Assembly (NCBI GenBank): GCA_019059635.1
Contig: JAGVRJ010000013.1
Span: 1,178,001 to 1,242,000, forward strand
DNA: 64,000 bases
Direction: 5' to 3'
Source: Proales similis
Taxonomy: Eukaryota; Rotifera; Eurotatoria; Ploima; Proalidae
The position numbers and the translations under genes are program-made. How positions within the stretch are numbered: position 1 is the stretch's first letter; the number at the start of each line of letters is the position of its first letter. Below the pieces are notes generated by a model. It was given only the letters and a program-made list of their open reading frames with translations. It ran no database searches and was not told where the DNA came from. This document shows, piece by piece, positions 36,714-48,538 of the stretch.

Positions 36714-39700
36714 TTCTGTCACTCTCTTCTTCTGTGTTTGTGTCGAATTGTTGCTCAATGAATCTAGGATGCCTAATGAAATAAATATAATCATTGCAGT
36801 CGTGTTTTATACAGACAACTCGCGATTGATGAGAAAAATTTAATTTCCGATCGCTTTTACTCTAACAGAAAGAATTCAACAAAGAGAGGAAAGATGGAGA
36901 GTGAAATTGAGTGGTTTGCACACAACCCGGCACAGGTTCATCAAACGATTCGCTCTTCTAATATAGATTTATATTTATACATATATGTGTGTGTGTGTGA
37001 GCAATTAATCACTCAAATCAGGCGTATGATTCAGGCATTTGTCTTGTTTTTGATCGAAAATTCGGCCAATAATTGCCCGAACAAATAGATTGAGGACGAT
37101 GGCTCGGAAATAAAAAATAATAATAAAACCCCAGAGCACGATTGACGCTTCTTAGAACACAGGAATGAAGCGATTCTTACCTTAAATTAGATGTGTGAAT
37201 TGCCAACACACGCAAATGTGTTTACATCAGACAAAAGAATATTATTGAACAAGAAGAGAATTCAATTTGTTCATGAATCAATATCAGCAGCAAATTAGTA
37301 ATAAAGACTAAAAATGCCCAAGCGCTCGAGCGGCAATTGAGTATTGGAATCCCCAGCGTAGGTATGCGGGCGACTGATCTCTCTCTCTCTCTTAAACTGT
37401 ATAATAGATATAAACAAGCCCAGCGATAATCGAGATCGTTTCGAGGCCAAACGCTATTAGTTCGTCCAGGTAACACATTCGCATCGTGCTTCATCTCCGA
37501 TTCATGTCTGTGTGTGTGTGTGTATGTGTGTAATTAAAGGTCCCTTTTATTCGGTTTAACAGCGTCTTAATTTGATTAGACGCAGATGACCAATGAGGGC
37601 ATTGTTTAGTGCGCGCTCGTTCTCCAATCAGACCGGCAATCTCGTGCATCGTCGTCATTCAAGGAAGCGACAACAAAAAAAATAATAACCAAATAATAAA
37701 GCGTCTTAATGAGATCAATGGCCTATTCGGCCTCATTAAATTCTTATTCGCGTGATGCCTCCTTTCCAGGCGACTTGGTTCCGTTTCTTGCACATACCGA
37801 TTAATTCGTCGAAATTAAATTGTTCGATACCTCTAATTTGGAAGAATGTCTCTCGCACACACACGCCTCAGTTTCATTCATTCATTCACGCCGCAGTTTA
37901 CTGTTCTTGGTTTCTCTCGTTAATTGATTAGAGAGAGCATCTTCAAACACGAATCGCTCAGGCGAATATAGTGTCGCTGGATGTCTGTGTAACCAAATCC
38001 GTCGGCTTAGAATGCGAGCCAAGTTGATGTGAATTCATCATCATTTACGCGTTCATTTAAATTAATTGTGCTCTAAACCAAGTGACAAGGCGATCACTCA
38101 CGCTCACAGGTCTCGAACTACTAATCAGAAAAGGTAATTGTCAAGATCTTGGCTACAAAAGAGACCAATCAAGCCGGCACTGTTCCTCCCTTGATCTTCA
38201 CTCTCTCTCTGTCTCTTTTTCATTCAAGCCGCTCACTGTCGCTTGCTCTGACTCGCATGTTCTCCCACATGCCTCTAATGCTCGTTTAGAAATGAATTAA
38301 TCGTTTTAATTAATTGATCGTAATTAAAGCGTGGTTAGCGATTGTGCGACTTGCGTGTTTGTTTTCTCCTCCGCGCTTCTTTTGCTTGTTGTTGGCCTTC
38401 AGTCGCTTTTCTCGCTCTCAATCTATTGCTGAATTGTTTCTAATGCAAATATTACGGCTCTAATTGGGAACAAATTAAATTTCTCGCTTCTTGCCTCTCT
38501 TTCTCTCTTATTTGTTTTTAACACGCTCTGTGTTTGTCTCTGTGCGAGGGTTGTGCCAAGTGCGTCTCTCGTTTCCGATTGTTTTCTTCTTTTATTGATT
38601 CGAGGGAATCAAATAAAAGGTAATGCTAATTAACGCGCATATAAGTGCTCGTTGTTGGCCGTCACTCATCAGCTCTCTATTGGCCAGTGCCCCGGCTCAT
38701 TTTCAAGCACCTCCAGTCCTCATTCAGTTTGGCTCTACATCACACACACACTTGGCGATTGGTCGCCCGAAATGGCAATGAGCCTGTATGAGTGCATGAT
38801 AACCCAAAGTAATCACAGCTTGCTAAAATCCCCTCTCGCACTCTCTCTCAGTCCCTTTCTCTCTCTACCTGTCCAGCCTGTGTTTGAGGGATGGGGGTGG
38901 GTGCTTGGTCAATAAGAAACAAATTGATCCGAAAGGTTAATTCACCTCAAATATGTGAAGCTCGTTTTGTGTCAAGTGCTTGGCTACTTCTCATTCCATG
39001 CCTTCCTCAATTAGAATTTTCATTTGCCTAATTGTACTCTCATCAAAACAAATCAATCGACTTGCTCTATGTTTGTGTATTTAAATGTTTAAATGAACAC
39101 TCCTATCATCCTCCCAGCGTCTTCTCCAAGTGAAATTCAACACCGTTTGAAGAAGAAGAAGACGTCGACTTTATATGCTGCCGATGGCGCTTTCTCAGAC
39201 AAAATAAATTAAATCGATTACGGTGGGGGCGCAGCAGAGCTCCACTCGACGGGTTTAGCACAACTCCCAGCGGAGCGAACCTAACATGAATCGTCTTGGC
39301 ATTTACTCCCTTTCAGTTCTTAAAGCCCCACTATCCCCCACTGACGATCTGATGACGGATTTACCCATTGACGACATTTAATCGAGTTAAAAGCAACCGC
39401 TCCGAAACGATTGAAATCAAGCCCAGTCTATTTGACGTTTATCTTTCTAAATCAAGTCGAGCCAGTCGATCAATATGGCCCACATGTCTCCTCGGAGTTG
39501 TGGAGAGGAGCGGGAGGCTGTTGCCGTAGATGACAGAGATGGAAGAATAAAAAATGCCAAAAAGGCTTGTTTGGAAGAGGTTCGAATTTCAGCAGCTGCA
39601 AATTTGCTTGTCAGATTGCAGGGATGGGCAAGTGTTGCGTAATTGACAGCTAGCTACTAGGAGAATGAAACTAGTATTGCCAACTCGAGTGCTTCAACAG

Positions 39701-40649
39701 GTTGCATACAAAGGCGTGACAAGTCTCTTTATTTCAACGAGTCAAACAGCTGAGGTGGAAAGGGCTCAACTTGGAATAGTTTGATTGGGACGAGCAGACA
39801 AGTTGGGTCTCAGACATATTTAAGTGCGTAATAGTTGCAGTAGGCGCTAAGCTAAGCAGTCGGCTGTTTGGTTTCCCTGGCTAGAAGTTAGGTTGGATAG
39901 AGCAAGCGTCTGTGGTGTAGCGTTCCTCTCATTTATTTGCATGTACGTCAAAAGAAAATTAAAATAGACGGTCGAGGCGGGCAAATGGTGGAAAATAAAA
40001 AAGAAAAAAACCTGGCCGGCATAACACAATCACGTCAAAATTAATTCTCCACCTCTGGAATTCATCGTTTGATTGCTACTCGATGCAAACGTTGTTCTCT
40101 CTCAAAGCAACTAATTTTTGCGTCGTCCACGTTCACAATTTACAATCGACTAGCGGCCTCTTGTAAATAAGCTGAGCACTTTTGAGTTAACTGGCCGTTG
40201 AGCTGAGCAACATGTCCATTTGGCTCCAGCTGACTTGTCGACAGTCTGATTAGCGCCACCGAGCTCAAAACATCCACAGCAGCTACCCTGGGCGTTCCAT
40301 TATGCTCCATGCTTATGTCAGAGGCAGGCAATCAACAGCGCCGATCGCAAATTATGAATGCTGTATGCCCGCAAGTACAACTGCCGCTAAGAGGCGTCTC
40401 TCTGGTTCAGTGTTTCACTCCTCTCTCATTTCTCTCTCACTCTTTCTCCCCTCTCTCTCTCCCTCCCTCCCTGCTCCACGCCTTTTTCGCTCTATGTTAC
40501 TGTTCTATTCGGCTTTCTGACTTCATACAGCCGGTGGGCTTAGAAGAATTCATTTCTTGATTGCAAATTACTTATGCAGCAGAAATGGCATCTCTCGGCA
40601 TCTATTTAGATTGAAGAATTTTGGTTCTGAAGTAAGCAGAAGAGCAAGA
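36714..40649. promoter_or_regulatory. 3.9-kb non-coding domain upstream of the homeobox gene
   Basis: No supported exon between the homeobox start and phosphofructokinase. AT-rich homeodomain cores are frequent: about 37000, 37530, 37570, 37800, 37920, 38060, a tight cluster at 38295-38330 with several overlapping TAATTA/ATTAAT sequences, 38460 and 38625. TG runs occur near 36988 and 37508, and CT-rich tracts near 38200, 38500 and 40430. Likely cis-regulatory DNA of the homeobox gene, plus the phosphofructokinase promoter at the right edge. Confidence 0.5.
40574..40614 (+). promoter_or_regulatory. Two overlapping upstream ORFs before phosphofructokinase
   Basis: ATG at 40574 (ends TAG at 40609) and ATG at 40585 (ends TGA at 40614) lie in different frames just upstream of the PFK start at 40650. 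They matter only if transcription starts upstream of 40574. Confidence 0.35.
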
Positions 40650-43273
40650 ATGAGTCAAGATCAAGTAGAGGAGCATCACGAGCATCCAGAGTTGAAGAAA
40701 TGGCGCTCCAAAAGCATTTCGGTTGTAGAGGGCCGAGAAGGAAAGCCAGTGATCAAGGACGAGTACAAAGGGCGCTCGCTGGGCGTGTTCACCAGCGGAG
40801 GAGACGCCCAGGGCATGAACGCGGCTGTCAGAGCAGTCGTTCGAATGGGCATCTATCTCGGCTGCAAGGTCTACAACATCCACGAGGGCTACCAGGGCAT
40901 GGTCGACGGCGGAGCTTACATCAAACTGGCCACATGGGCAAGCGTGTCGGGCTCGATCGGCACCGGCGGAACGACCATCGGAAGTGCTCGGTGTGCCGAG
41001 TTCCGCGAGCGCGCCGGCCGACTCAAGGCAGCTCGCAACTTGGTCAAATTCGGCATCAACAATCTGGTGTGCATTGGCGGCGACGGCACTCTGACAGGAG
41101 CGAATCTGTTCAAACAGGAATGGCCATCACTTCTGGACGAGCTCGCGCAGAAAAATGAAATTACCGAAGAGGAAAAGGCCAAGTACCACTTTCTCAACAT
41201 TGTCGGCTTGGTCGGCTCGATAGACAACGACTTTTGCGGTTGGTGCTTCATTCATTCATCACATTTTTAAACGTCTGATCAATAAGACGGCGGCTGTTTC
41301 AGGCACGGACATGACAATCGGCGCCGATTCGGCCCTGCATCGAATCATTGAAGCAGTCGATGCGATTGTGACCACCGCACTGAGTCACCAGCGTTGTTTT
41401 GTAATGGAAGTGATGGGCCGTCATTGCGGCTACTTGGCGCTTGCGGCCGGTCTGGCCAGTGACGCCGACTGGATCATGATTCCGGAGAACCCGCCCGAGA
41501 AAGGCTGGGAAGAGAAGCTGTGCAAGCGATTGGCTTTCCAGCGTGAGACTGGCCATCGCTTGAACATTGTGATCGTTGCCGAGGGCGCCATCGACAAAGA
41601 AGGCAATCCGATCACGTCGGGCTACATCAAGGACGTGATCAAAGGTCGGCTAAAAATCGACACTCGCGTCACAGTCCTGGGCCATGTTCAGCGCGGTGGA
41701 ACTGCCTCGGCGTTCGACCGTATTCTGGGCACCCGCATGGGCTCTGAAGCGGTGCTCGCTCTGATGAACGCCAAGCCGGACTCTGAGCCGAGTGTGATCA
41801 CCATCAACGGAAACCACATCTGCTACGTACCTCTGATGGAGTCGGTTGAAAAGACGCAGATGGTGGCCAAAGCGATGGCCGAGCGCGACTTTGAACGCTC
41901 CGCTGAGCTGAGAGGATTAAGCTTCCGTCGAAATCTGGAGACTTGCCTGCAGCTGAGCAAACTTCAGCCAAAGTACAAGAAAGAAGAGCAGCACTATTCG
42001 TACACGCTGGCGGTGATGAACGTCGGCGCGCCGGCTTGCGGCATCAATTCGGCCGTGCGATCGTTCGTTCGTCACGGCGTCTGGAAAGGCTGCAAGATCC
42101 TTGCCATCCACGACGGCTTTGAAGGTCTTGCCAAGGGCGATGTCGAAGAGCTCGACTGGACCAGCGTCTACGGATGGACTGGCATGGGCGGCAGTCTGCT
42201 GGGCTGCCAGAGACATGACGCCAAGTCGGCCGGCTATGCCAAAATAGCCAGCCAGCTGCGCGAGTACAACATTCAAGGTCTGCTCATTATCGGCGGCTTC
42301 GAGGCTTTCCTCTCTGTGCTGCAAATGGCCGAGAATCGCGACAAATACGAAGAGTTCTGTATTCCGCTAATTTGTGTGCCGGCCACCATTTCAAACAACG
42401 TGCCCGGCACCGACCTCAGCATCGGATGTGACACGGCCCTCAACGAGATAGTTGAAATGTGCGACAAAATTCGTCAGTCGGCCATCGGATCCAAGCGACG
42501 AGTGTTCGTGGTCGAGACCATGGGTAAGCCGAGCCTCTAATTCTGTCGCTTCAGCAGCCACTTGATCGAGTTAATAACGCATTAAAGGCGGCTACTGTGG
42601 ATATTTGGCGACTGTGGCCGGACTTGCGTCTGGAGCGGACCAGTCCTACATTTTCGAGGAGCCGTTCTCCATAAACGATCTGATCGACGACGTTCAGCAT
42701 CTGCGCAAGAAGATGGAAGGAGACCTCAAGAGAGGAATATTGATCCGAAACGAGAAGGCAAACGCCAATTACACAACAGACTTCATCACAAACCTGCTTG
42801 CCGAAGAGGGAAAGGGTGTCTACTCGGCTCGCTCGACCGTCCTGGGCCACATGCAGCAGGGCGGCGTTCCATCGCCGTTTGATCGTAACCTTGGACTCAA
42901 ACTGGCCGCAAAATCGCTCAATTACATGATTCAGTGTCTCGAGCTGAGCAAAGAGACCAACTCGCGTGTCAGCACCGACGACAGCGCTTGTGTGATCGGA
43001 ATGAGGCGAAAGCTGATTTCGTTCACGTCGGTGAAAGAGCTTAAGGAAACCACCGACTTTGAGTAAGTAGCCCCCTCGCATTGACCTTGAATGAGCGTGA
43101 ATTAAAAAATCTCAACTCTCAGACATCGTCTGCCAGGCGATCAATGGTGGCTCAAACTTAGACCATTGAACCGCATTCTGGCCAAACACGAGACAGTCTA
43201 CGTGAGCGAAGTCGTAGAAGAAGATGAGGACTGCGACCAGGAGGCTTATCAAATCTGCGACGAGACGGCCTGA
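40650..43273 (+). CDS. PFK: ATP-dependent 6-phosphofructokinase
   Basis: Phosphorylates fructose 6-phosphate to fructose 1,6-bisphosphate, the committed step of glycolysis, in the cytosol. Exons 40650-41238, 41303-42523, 42588-43062 and 43123-43273 join to 811 residues, the usual length of the animal enzyme with two tandem PFK domains. Seen in the N-terminal catalytic half: [57 protein letters not shown] and [14 protein letters not shown]. The C-terminal regulatory half has the degenerate equivalents: [53 protein letters not shown] and [14 protein letters not shown]. The catalytic Asp (SIDND) is present in the first half. The start ATG is the first of the in-frame ATGs preceding the conserved region. 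Confidence 0.96.
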
Positions 43274-43510
43274 AACCAACTTGCCCGAGCTGTCCATTTT
43301 GACTTAATATTTAGATCCGCCAAAATGTCTAGTTGAGCTGCCCGTTTGTAGACGAGGCGCGATCAACACGCTTCAGTCTAGCTTTCTCATCTTTTTCCTT
43401 TTTTTTTTATTCAAAATCAACAATCTCAACAATTTGTTCAAGCATCAAACAAACGATTTTAACCCGCTGTTTTAAATTGAATTGTGCTGCTCTAGATTTT
43501 CTGAAATTAG

Positions 43511-43516
43511 AATAAA
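43511..43516 (+). terminator. AATAAA poly(A) signal, PFK
   Basis: AATAAA lies about 240 nt after the PFK stop. The remaining bases to 43733 are the NCBP2 promoter and 5' UTR. Confidence 0.6.
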
Positions 43517-43733
43517 ACTCAAAGTATTTGTTTCGTTTATGAGCCGTTAATCAGAACTCAGTTTGGTCAATCAGTTCACAGGGCGGACGGAATCGGTCGA
43601 TCGATCCAGAGGTCAAGTTTGTCTCGCCACGCTCGCGCTCTATAATCGTATGCTGCTGGTGATTTAGATCGCGACAAGATTTAAACGCGAGCACAAGGGC
43701 CGTGCAGAGGAGGCAGAGAGAAGCAGCAGCAGC

Positions 43734-44159
43734 ATGTCATTCTTCGGCAATTCGGCCATTACCCTCAGCGCCTATCGGGACCAGAAATTCAAGGGCACTC
43801 GGACCGAACAAGAGCGCCTGCTCGCGCAGAGCACCACGTTGTACGTTGGCAACCTCTCGTTCTACACCACCGAAGAGCAAATACACGAGCTGTTCGGCCG
43901 TGCCGGAGACGTCAAGCGCATCATAATGGGCCTGGACAGGCTGAAGAAAACGCCTTGCGGCTTTTGCTTTGTGGAATACTACACACGGCAGGACGCGGAG
44001 AACGCGATGCGCTACATAAACGGAACCCGCCTCGACGACAGACTCATTCGCACCGACTGGGACGCTGGCTTCGCTGAGGGCAGACAATTCGGACGTGGCA
44101 AGTCCGGTGGACAGGTACGAGACGAGTACCGCAAAGAGTTCGATCCGGGCCGGGCCTGA
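43734..44159 (+). CDS. NCBP2: Nuclear cap-binding protein subunit 2 (CBP20)
   Basis: CBP20 is the small subunit of the nuclear cap-binding complex and contacts the m7G cap of nascent RNA through its RRM. An intronless frame of 141 residues. Seen: the N-terminal cap-binding tail ([19 protein letters not shown]), RNP2 as [11 protein letters not shown], the family segment [26 protein letters not shown]1 as CGFCFVEYY, and the C-terminal [33 protein letters not shown]. Tyrosines at the stacking positions are retained. The protein is slightly shorter than human (156 residues), ending soon after the conserved region. Confidence 0.97.
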   Translation: MSFFGNSAITLSAYRDQKFKGTRTEQERLLAQSTTLYVGNLSFYTTEEQIHELFGRAGDVKRIIMGLDRLKKTPCGFCFVEYYTRQDAENAMRYINGTRLDDRLIRTDWDAGFAEGRQFGRGKSGGQVRDEYRKEFDPGRA

Positions 44160-44207
44160 ACAGCCTCGTTCGTTTTCTTTTTGTTATGGACTGACTATTT
44201 GTGCTGA

Positions 44208-44213
44208 AATAAA
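44208..44213 (+). terminator. AATAAA poly(A) signal, NCBP2
   Basis: AATAAA lies about 50 nt after the NCBP2 stop. Confidence 0.65.
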
Positions 44214-44280
44214 GCAAACAATTTCATACGTGCGCATTCACTTGTGTCTGGTCCCTCTGTTCTTGGCAGCTCTGAATCGC

Positions 44281-44568
44281 TCAAGAACGATTCGACGACG
44301 CGGAAGAGATTTCCTCGTCTCTATTAGTCGTCAACACCTCGCCAACTGACTGTGGCAATAGCAAATGCCCGTGTCGTTGTCTCAATTCATCATTAAAATA
44401 AATCGATTCTCTATTTCCATCTTTAATTTATGTTTCAACAAATACCTTTCTAAACGAGGCGTTTATTTTTTCTCTGAATTGCGGCATGAAATCTGAGCGC
44501 TTATTCGGTTCGTCAAGACCGCCACCAGTAGCTGATGCAGTTGCATGCTCTTGGAACATTCTATTCAT
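44281..44568 (-). CDS. Possible two-exon microprotein gene, unknown
   Basis: Two phase-matched coding pieces (44568-44446 and 44349-44281) would join to 63 residues: a first half MNRMFQEHATASATGG..., ending FREKINASFRK, and a second half SVGEVLTTNRDEE with a Ser-rich end. Support: a good donor AAG|GTATTTG at 44446, a pyrimidine-rich acceptor GCTATTGCCACAG at 44350, and a pyrimidine-rich acceptor CCTTTCTCAG just 5' of the start ATG, as if a 5' UTR exon lies further right. Against: I find no good poly(A) signal, I do not recognise the protein, and it is short. It would converge on NCBP2. Confidence 0.3.
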
Positions 44569-47161
44569 TTTTATTCGGCTGCGTTGCCTGAGAAAGGAAA
44601 GCGAACGAGCAAGATTGTGCGGCTTAAGAGGCCAGGCAAGATCACATAGGCAAGATCGTGATGCCAAGCAAGCGGAAATAGGTGCAAAAGACGGCATCGA
44701 GATGGCACGCGCAACGGCGTCTCGAAATTGACCGCCCACCTGTCCCTGTCTCTTCATGATTGGCTGTGTCTATTCGATCTGCAGTGAAAGCCCGCATGTC
44801 AGATAAACTGGCTTTGCCGGAATCGAAATTTTCCAATCGGACGAGCAATTTTTCATTCAGAACCGATTCGTTGATGTAAGCAGACGATCAACCAAGACGA
44901 CGAAGAGTATTTTCAATCACGGACGAGTGACGCATGAGCGCAATTAACAATGTCTAGCCATCCGATGAAAAACCCATCTTCGAACAGAACCCGCCCCTCA
45001 TCCCACTACAATTGGCAGGAGAACGGGCTGTGAGCTGTCTCAGCGCATCCATTAAAGCTCGTTCAGTCTTTGAAACAAAACAAGAACATTAGAGTCGAAC
45101 AGGTTTAGCAGCCCGTTACGGCCTATCATGCCATTTAAGAAGAGAAAATCGCTGCTCGCACGCGTAGAACGACTCCAAAATCGCATTTAGAACAGTTTAA
45201 CTGCAAGTTTGAGTTCAATTCTTCAAGTTGGCAATTTATTGCTTTTTGTGAGCTGCGAGTGTGCCAGCCGGCTAGGCAAGTGCTTGTTCACTGATATGCT
45301 CTCGCTTTGATTGCCTTCGTTTGGGCGCGTAAAACAGTCTGAACGGCGCCGAGCAACGTCAAAAACGACACTGATTGCTTGCGGTCGACTCAGGTAAGCC
45401 GATTTGGCTTACTCGATGTTTTGCAACTGACAATTGCGCCTATTTCGGAGCCGCTTTATTTATGCGAGTATGCGTGCCCAAGAAGCGGCCAAATGCCGCC
45501 GCAGTGTTCAAATCAATAATTCACGAGGAACCTTTCTCCTTGCCTGAATAATGCCTCGCAATTAAATGGAAAATTTTCCTTTTCTTTTTTATTAGTGCGC
45601 GTAAAATCGAAGTAGAAAGAGAGCAATAGAGAACCAAAGAGGGAGGAGAGAAGGAGGCAGGAGAGAGAGAGCAAAAATTGAGGGCGGCAGTCTAGAATGA
45701 GCATGAAAAAGTCAATCAATATATCGCTCAAGCAATCATGCAGTCAGGAGGGCGTACAAATGACATGCTTGGGTTCTCTCTCAGTCGCAGCGCCATTTTC
45801 TCAACTCAGCAAACCTTTCAACAGCGATTGTCTGATTGCGGCTGTGCGAGTGACGTTGGCACCAGTCGAATGCCATCGCAATTTGGCCTCTTGTCAAGGC
45901 CATATGACTTGGCGAAGACTTCAAGTCTCATCTAACACTCGATTTAATTGTTACGCAAACTCCATTTCCTCTTTGTTGTTTTGCTCTTCGACCTTGGCCT
46001 TCTGAGCTGTTGGCTTCAATTTTCATCATCAACTTGAACGTCGCCATAATCGCTCTCAACGCCAGCCTTTTCGAGTTGTGTCCCTTTTTCGCGCGCAGAG
46101 CTAAGTAAAAACTAATTTCCGCTGCAAGAGGCCAAAGACGGCATGAGTTCGTTTCTCTCTTGTTTCGCTTCCTTTAAATCGCTTTTCCGTGTTTGCCAAC
46201 AATTCTGTTCGCCTCGATTATGAGCCGTTCGCGGCGCCCAGTTCACACACAACACGCAAATGGCAAATGCTCACTAGACGAGGGCATGCAAACTCGTCAA
46301 TGTGTGATAGAGACGTCTATTAGACGGAGCAAGCAAACTCAATTTGTGCTCGCGACAATCACCAATAGACAGATATTAAACGAGTTTGGCTAGTGTCGGG
46401 AGGTTTACACGCCTCCTACGAGCCGGCTGAGTCGAGCACTTAATTATGAGCTCTGTGGCACTGTCAAGTGAGCTCGAACCACCCTGACACTCCTGAAAGC
46501 TCTTAGCAGCCTCTCTTGCTCTCTTGCTTTTGTCCAAATCTCTATTTCGCGTTCTATCGCTCTCCTTCTCTACTCTTCGCTCTGACCGAGTAATTAATTT
46601 GAAATGCTTTACTAAACGGTCCCTATCTTCATGCAAGCCGCCGCCGCCGACAAAGAAGAAGAGCGACACCAGCGAAAGCGTTTCGCCTGAATAAAGCGGC
46701 GGAGGATAAGCGTCTTCGGATGAATAAAATCGATATCGCAACGAACAATACCCAGCTGAGCACCGATACAAGCCGCGTTTGAGCGGAGGAGAGCTAAATG
46801 AAAAAAAAAAAAAGTGGCGCGAGCGAGCGCACGCAATTCTATTCAAATTCGCCCAATTCATTTTTTCGTCTCATTGTTGCTGCTCTTTGCCTTTGGTATT
46901 TGCCGCCAATCAGGCCCTGGCCGAAGTTGTTCCGGTTCCAGTCTTAGAGTGAAAAATCAATTTTCGCTTCTCCGCCCTTTTTTTTTTCAGCATTTTTATT
47001 CAAATTACCTTGGATGCTCAGCGTGTTTGCCTGCGTTCACGTTGTGCCATTGTGTTAATCGGCGCTTTAAACAGGCCAATCCAGGGTGCTGACAGAGCAA
47101 GCGTTCTAATTTGTGTTCTAAATGAAGTTTAAAATTGCGTAGATATGAAGCGTTTGGTACA
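44569..47161. other. Non-coding region upstream of EF-hand gene
   Basis: About 2.6 kb with no supported exon apart from the microgene to its left. GA-rich tract near 45650, A12 run at 46800-46812, T run near 46980. The 161-codon frame on - at 46376-46861 is low-complexity and was not accepted. Confidence 0.45.
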
Positions 47162-48538
47162 ATGAGTAGACGCTTACAATCATCGATGTACGAGGATAGT
47201 TTGGGCGCAAACGAGGCGCCCGTTTCCGAAAGTAAGCATCTGCCGGCCAAGAAGCAAGAGCCGCTACCGGCGCCCCATCGCAAAAATCGCATAGTCAATC
47301 TGATCGAAAGATCAGTGAACACGGTGGCCTCTATAATCCACAGCTCGAGCCACGCACACTCGAATGAGAGCGGCTCAGAGTCGGGCACAGGCGTCTCCAA
47401 GTCACCGCCCAACAGATCAGGAGCGGGCAAGAAACAAGGCAACGCCAAGGGCATGTTCAAGTCACTCAAGTCACTAAACCATCATCATCATCAGCAGCCA
47501 CAGCCGCACTGTGAAACAGGCCAAGCTGATGCAGAGCGGCTCTCTCACTTGAGCTCAATCAGTTATCCAGCATCTAGTTGCTGTTCGTCAAATGAATGCG
47601 AAGAGGCGCCGCTGGCGGCCAAAAACGCTGATAAGCCTATGCTGCGCGCGTTTGTAAGGGGCACCTCGTTCTCTTCGACCAGCTCTGCCTCTCAGCCTCC
47701 ATCGCCGGCTCAGAACAAGCAGAAGCGTTTTATGAAAACGCTGACCGGCACCACGCTGAGGGTAAAGATTCCGATAGACAGCGTGTCTGAGTCGACCATG
47801 ACGCCCGGAATGAACCAGAGCGGCTCTTTGGACGAGGAGCAGAGCGACGATAACTCGACTACAAACGAGGAAAGCGGGGAAGAGGCCGGCGACGGCGCAG
47901 AAGCAGGTGAGAGACGGATGAGAGCGAAGGAGACGCGCCAAGCGCGCAATCGAGATAAAAAGGCGCCAAATCGTCATTCGGTCAAGAAAAGTCGATCGAG
48001 GTCACGATCTAAAGCGACCGAAAGGACAATGGGAGCCAAGGCGGCACCGTTGAGCATTTGCGCCGCGTCGAATGCCATGTCGTTGAACAGCGACTATGAC
48101 GAAGAGGACTTTATGGACGCGTTCAGAGTGTTTGACTTGAACGGCGACGGACGAATAACTGCCAAAGAGCTGAACAACGTTCTTAAAGAGCTCGGCATCA
48201 AGATGAACAAAGGCGAAATAAAGAAAATGATCCGCGAGCTGGACAAGGACGGCAACGGCACAATCGAATACTCTGAGTTTGTTCAGATGATGACCATGCC
48301 GGCGTCGCGCGACATGGACGAGTTTGAACTGCGCGAGGCGTTCAAATGCATCGACGCGGACGGCAACGGCTTTATTAGCCGCGAGGAGCTTAAGGAAGCG
48401 GTCGGCAAAATCATGTCGGCCGACGGCAAGATCAGCGGACAAGATGTCGAAGAAATGATGAACGAGGCCGACATGGACGGCAATGGTTTGATCGACTTTG
48501 ACGAGTTTGTGCGCATATTGGTGGAGAAGCGCAACTGA
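47162..48538 (+). CDS. Calmodulin-like four-EF-hand protein with long disordered N-terminus
   Basis: An intronless frame of 458 residues. Residues about 308-458 are calmodulin-like, with four canonical calcium loops: DLNGDGRITAKE, DKDGNGTIEYSE, DADGNGFISREE and DMDGNGLIDFDE. All have acidic residues at loop positions 1, 3 and 12 or accepted substitutes, so all four should bind calcium. The first about 307 residues are Ser/Lys/Glu/Asn-rich and predicted disordered, with a His/Gln patch (NHHHHQQPQPH), a Lys-rich segment (KRFMKTLTG), an acidic block (EESGEEAGDGAEAG) and a basic RS-like block (KKSRSRSRSK) immediately before the EF-hands. It is not calmodulin itself. The nearest types I know are extended calmodulin-like proteins such as nematode cal-1, but the N-terminus is unfamiliar. 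Start ATG is the first in frame. Confidence 0.85.
   Translation: MSRRLQSSMYEDSLGANEAPVSESKHLPAKKQEPLPAPHRKNRIVNLIERSVNTVASIIHSSSHAHSNESGSESGTGVSKSPPNRSGAGKKQGNAKGMFKSLKSLNHHHHQQPQPHCETGQADAERLSHLSSISYPASSCCSSNECEEAPLAAKNADKPMLRAFVRGTSFSSTSSASQPPSPAQNKQKRFMKTLTGTTLRVKIPIDSVSESTMTPGMNQSGSLDEEQSDDNSTTNEESGEEAGDGAEAGERRMRAKETRQARNRDKKAPNRHSVKKSRSRSRSKATERTMGAKAAPLSICAASNAMSLNSDYDEEDFMDAFRVFDLNGDGRITAKELNNVLKELGIKMNKGEIKKMIRELDKDGNGTIEYSEFVQMMTMPASRDMDEFELREAFKCIDADGNGFISREELKEAVGKIMSADGKISGQDVEEMMNEADMDGNGLIDFDEFVRILVEKRN

Noticed and set aside
46376-46861. 161-codon frame on - strand
   Set aside because: No domain, Phe run from a poly-A/T tract, no supporting splice or poly(A) signals.
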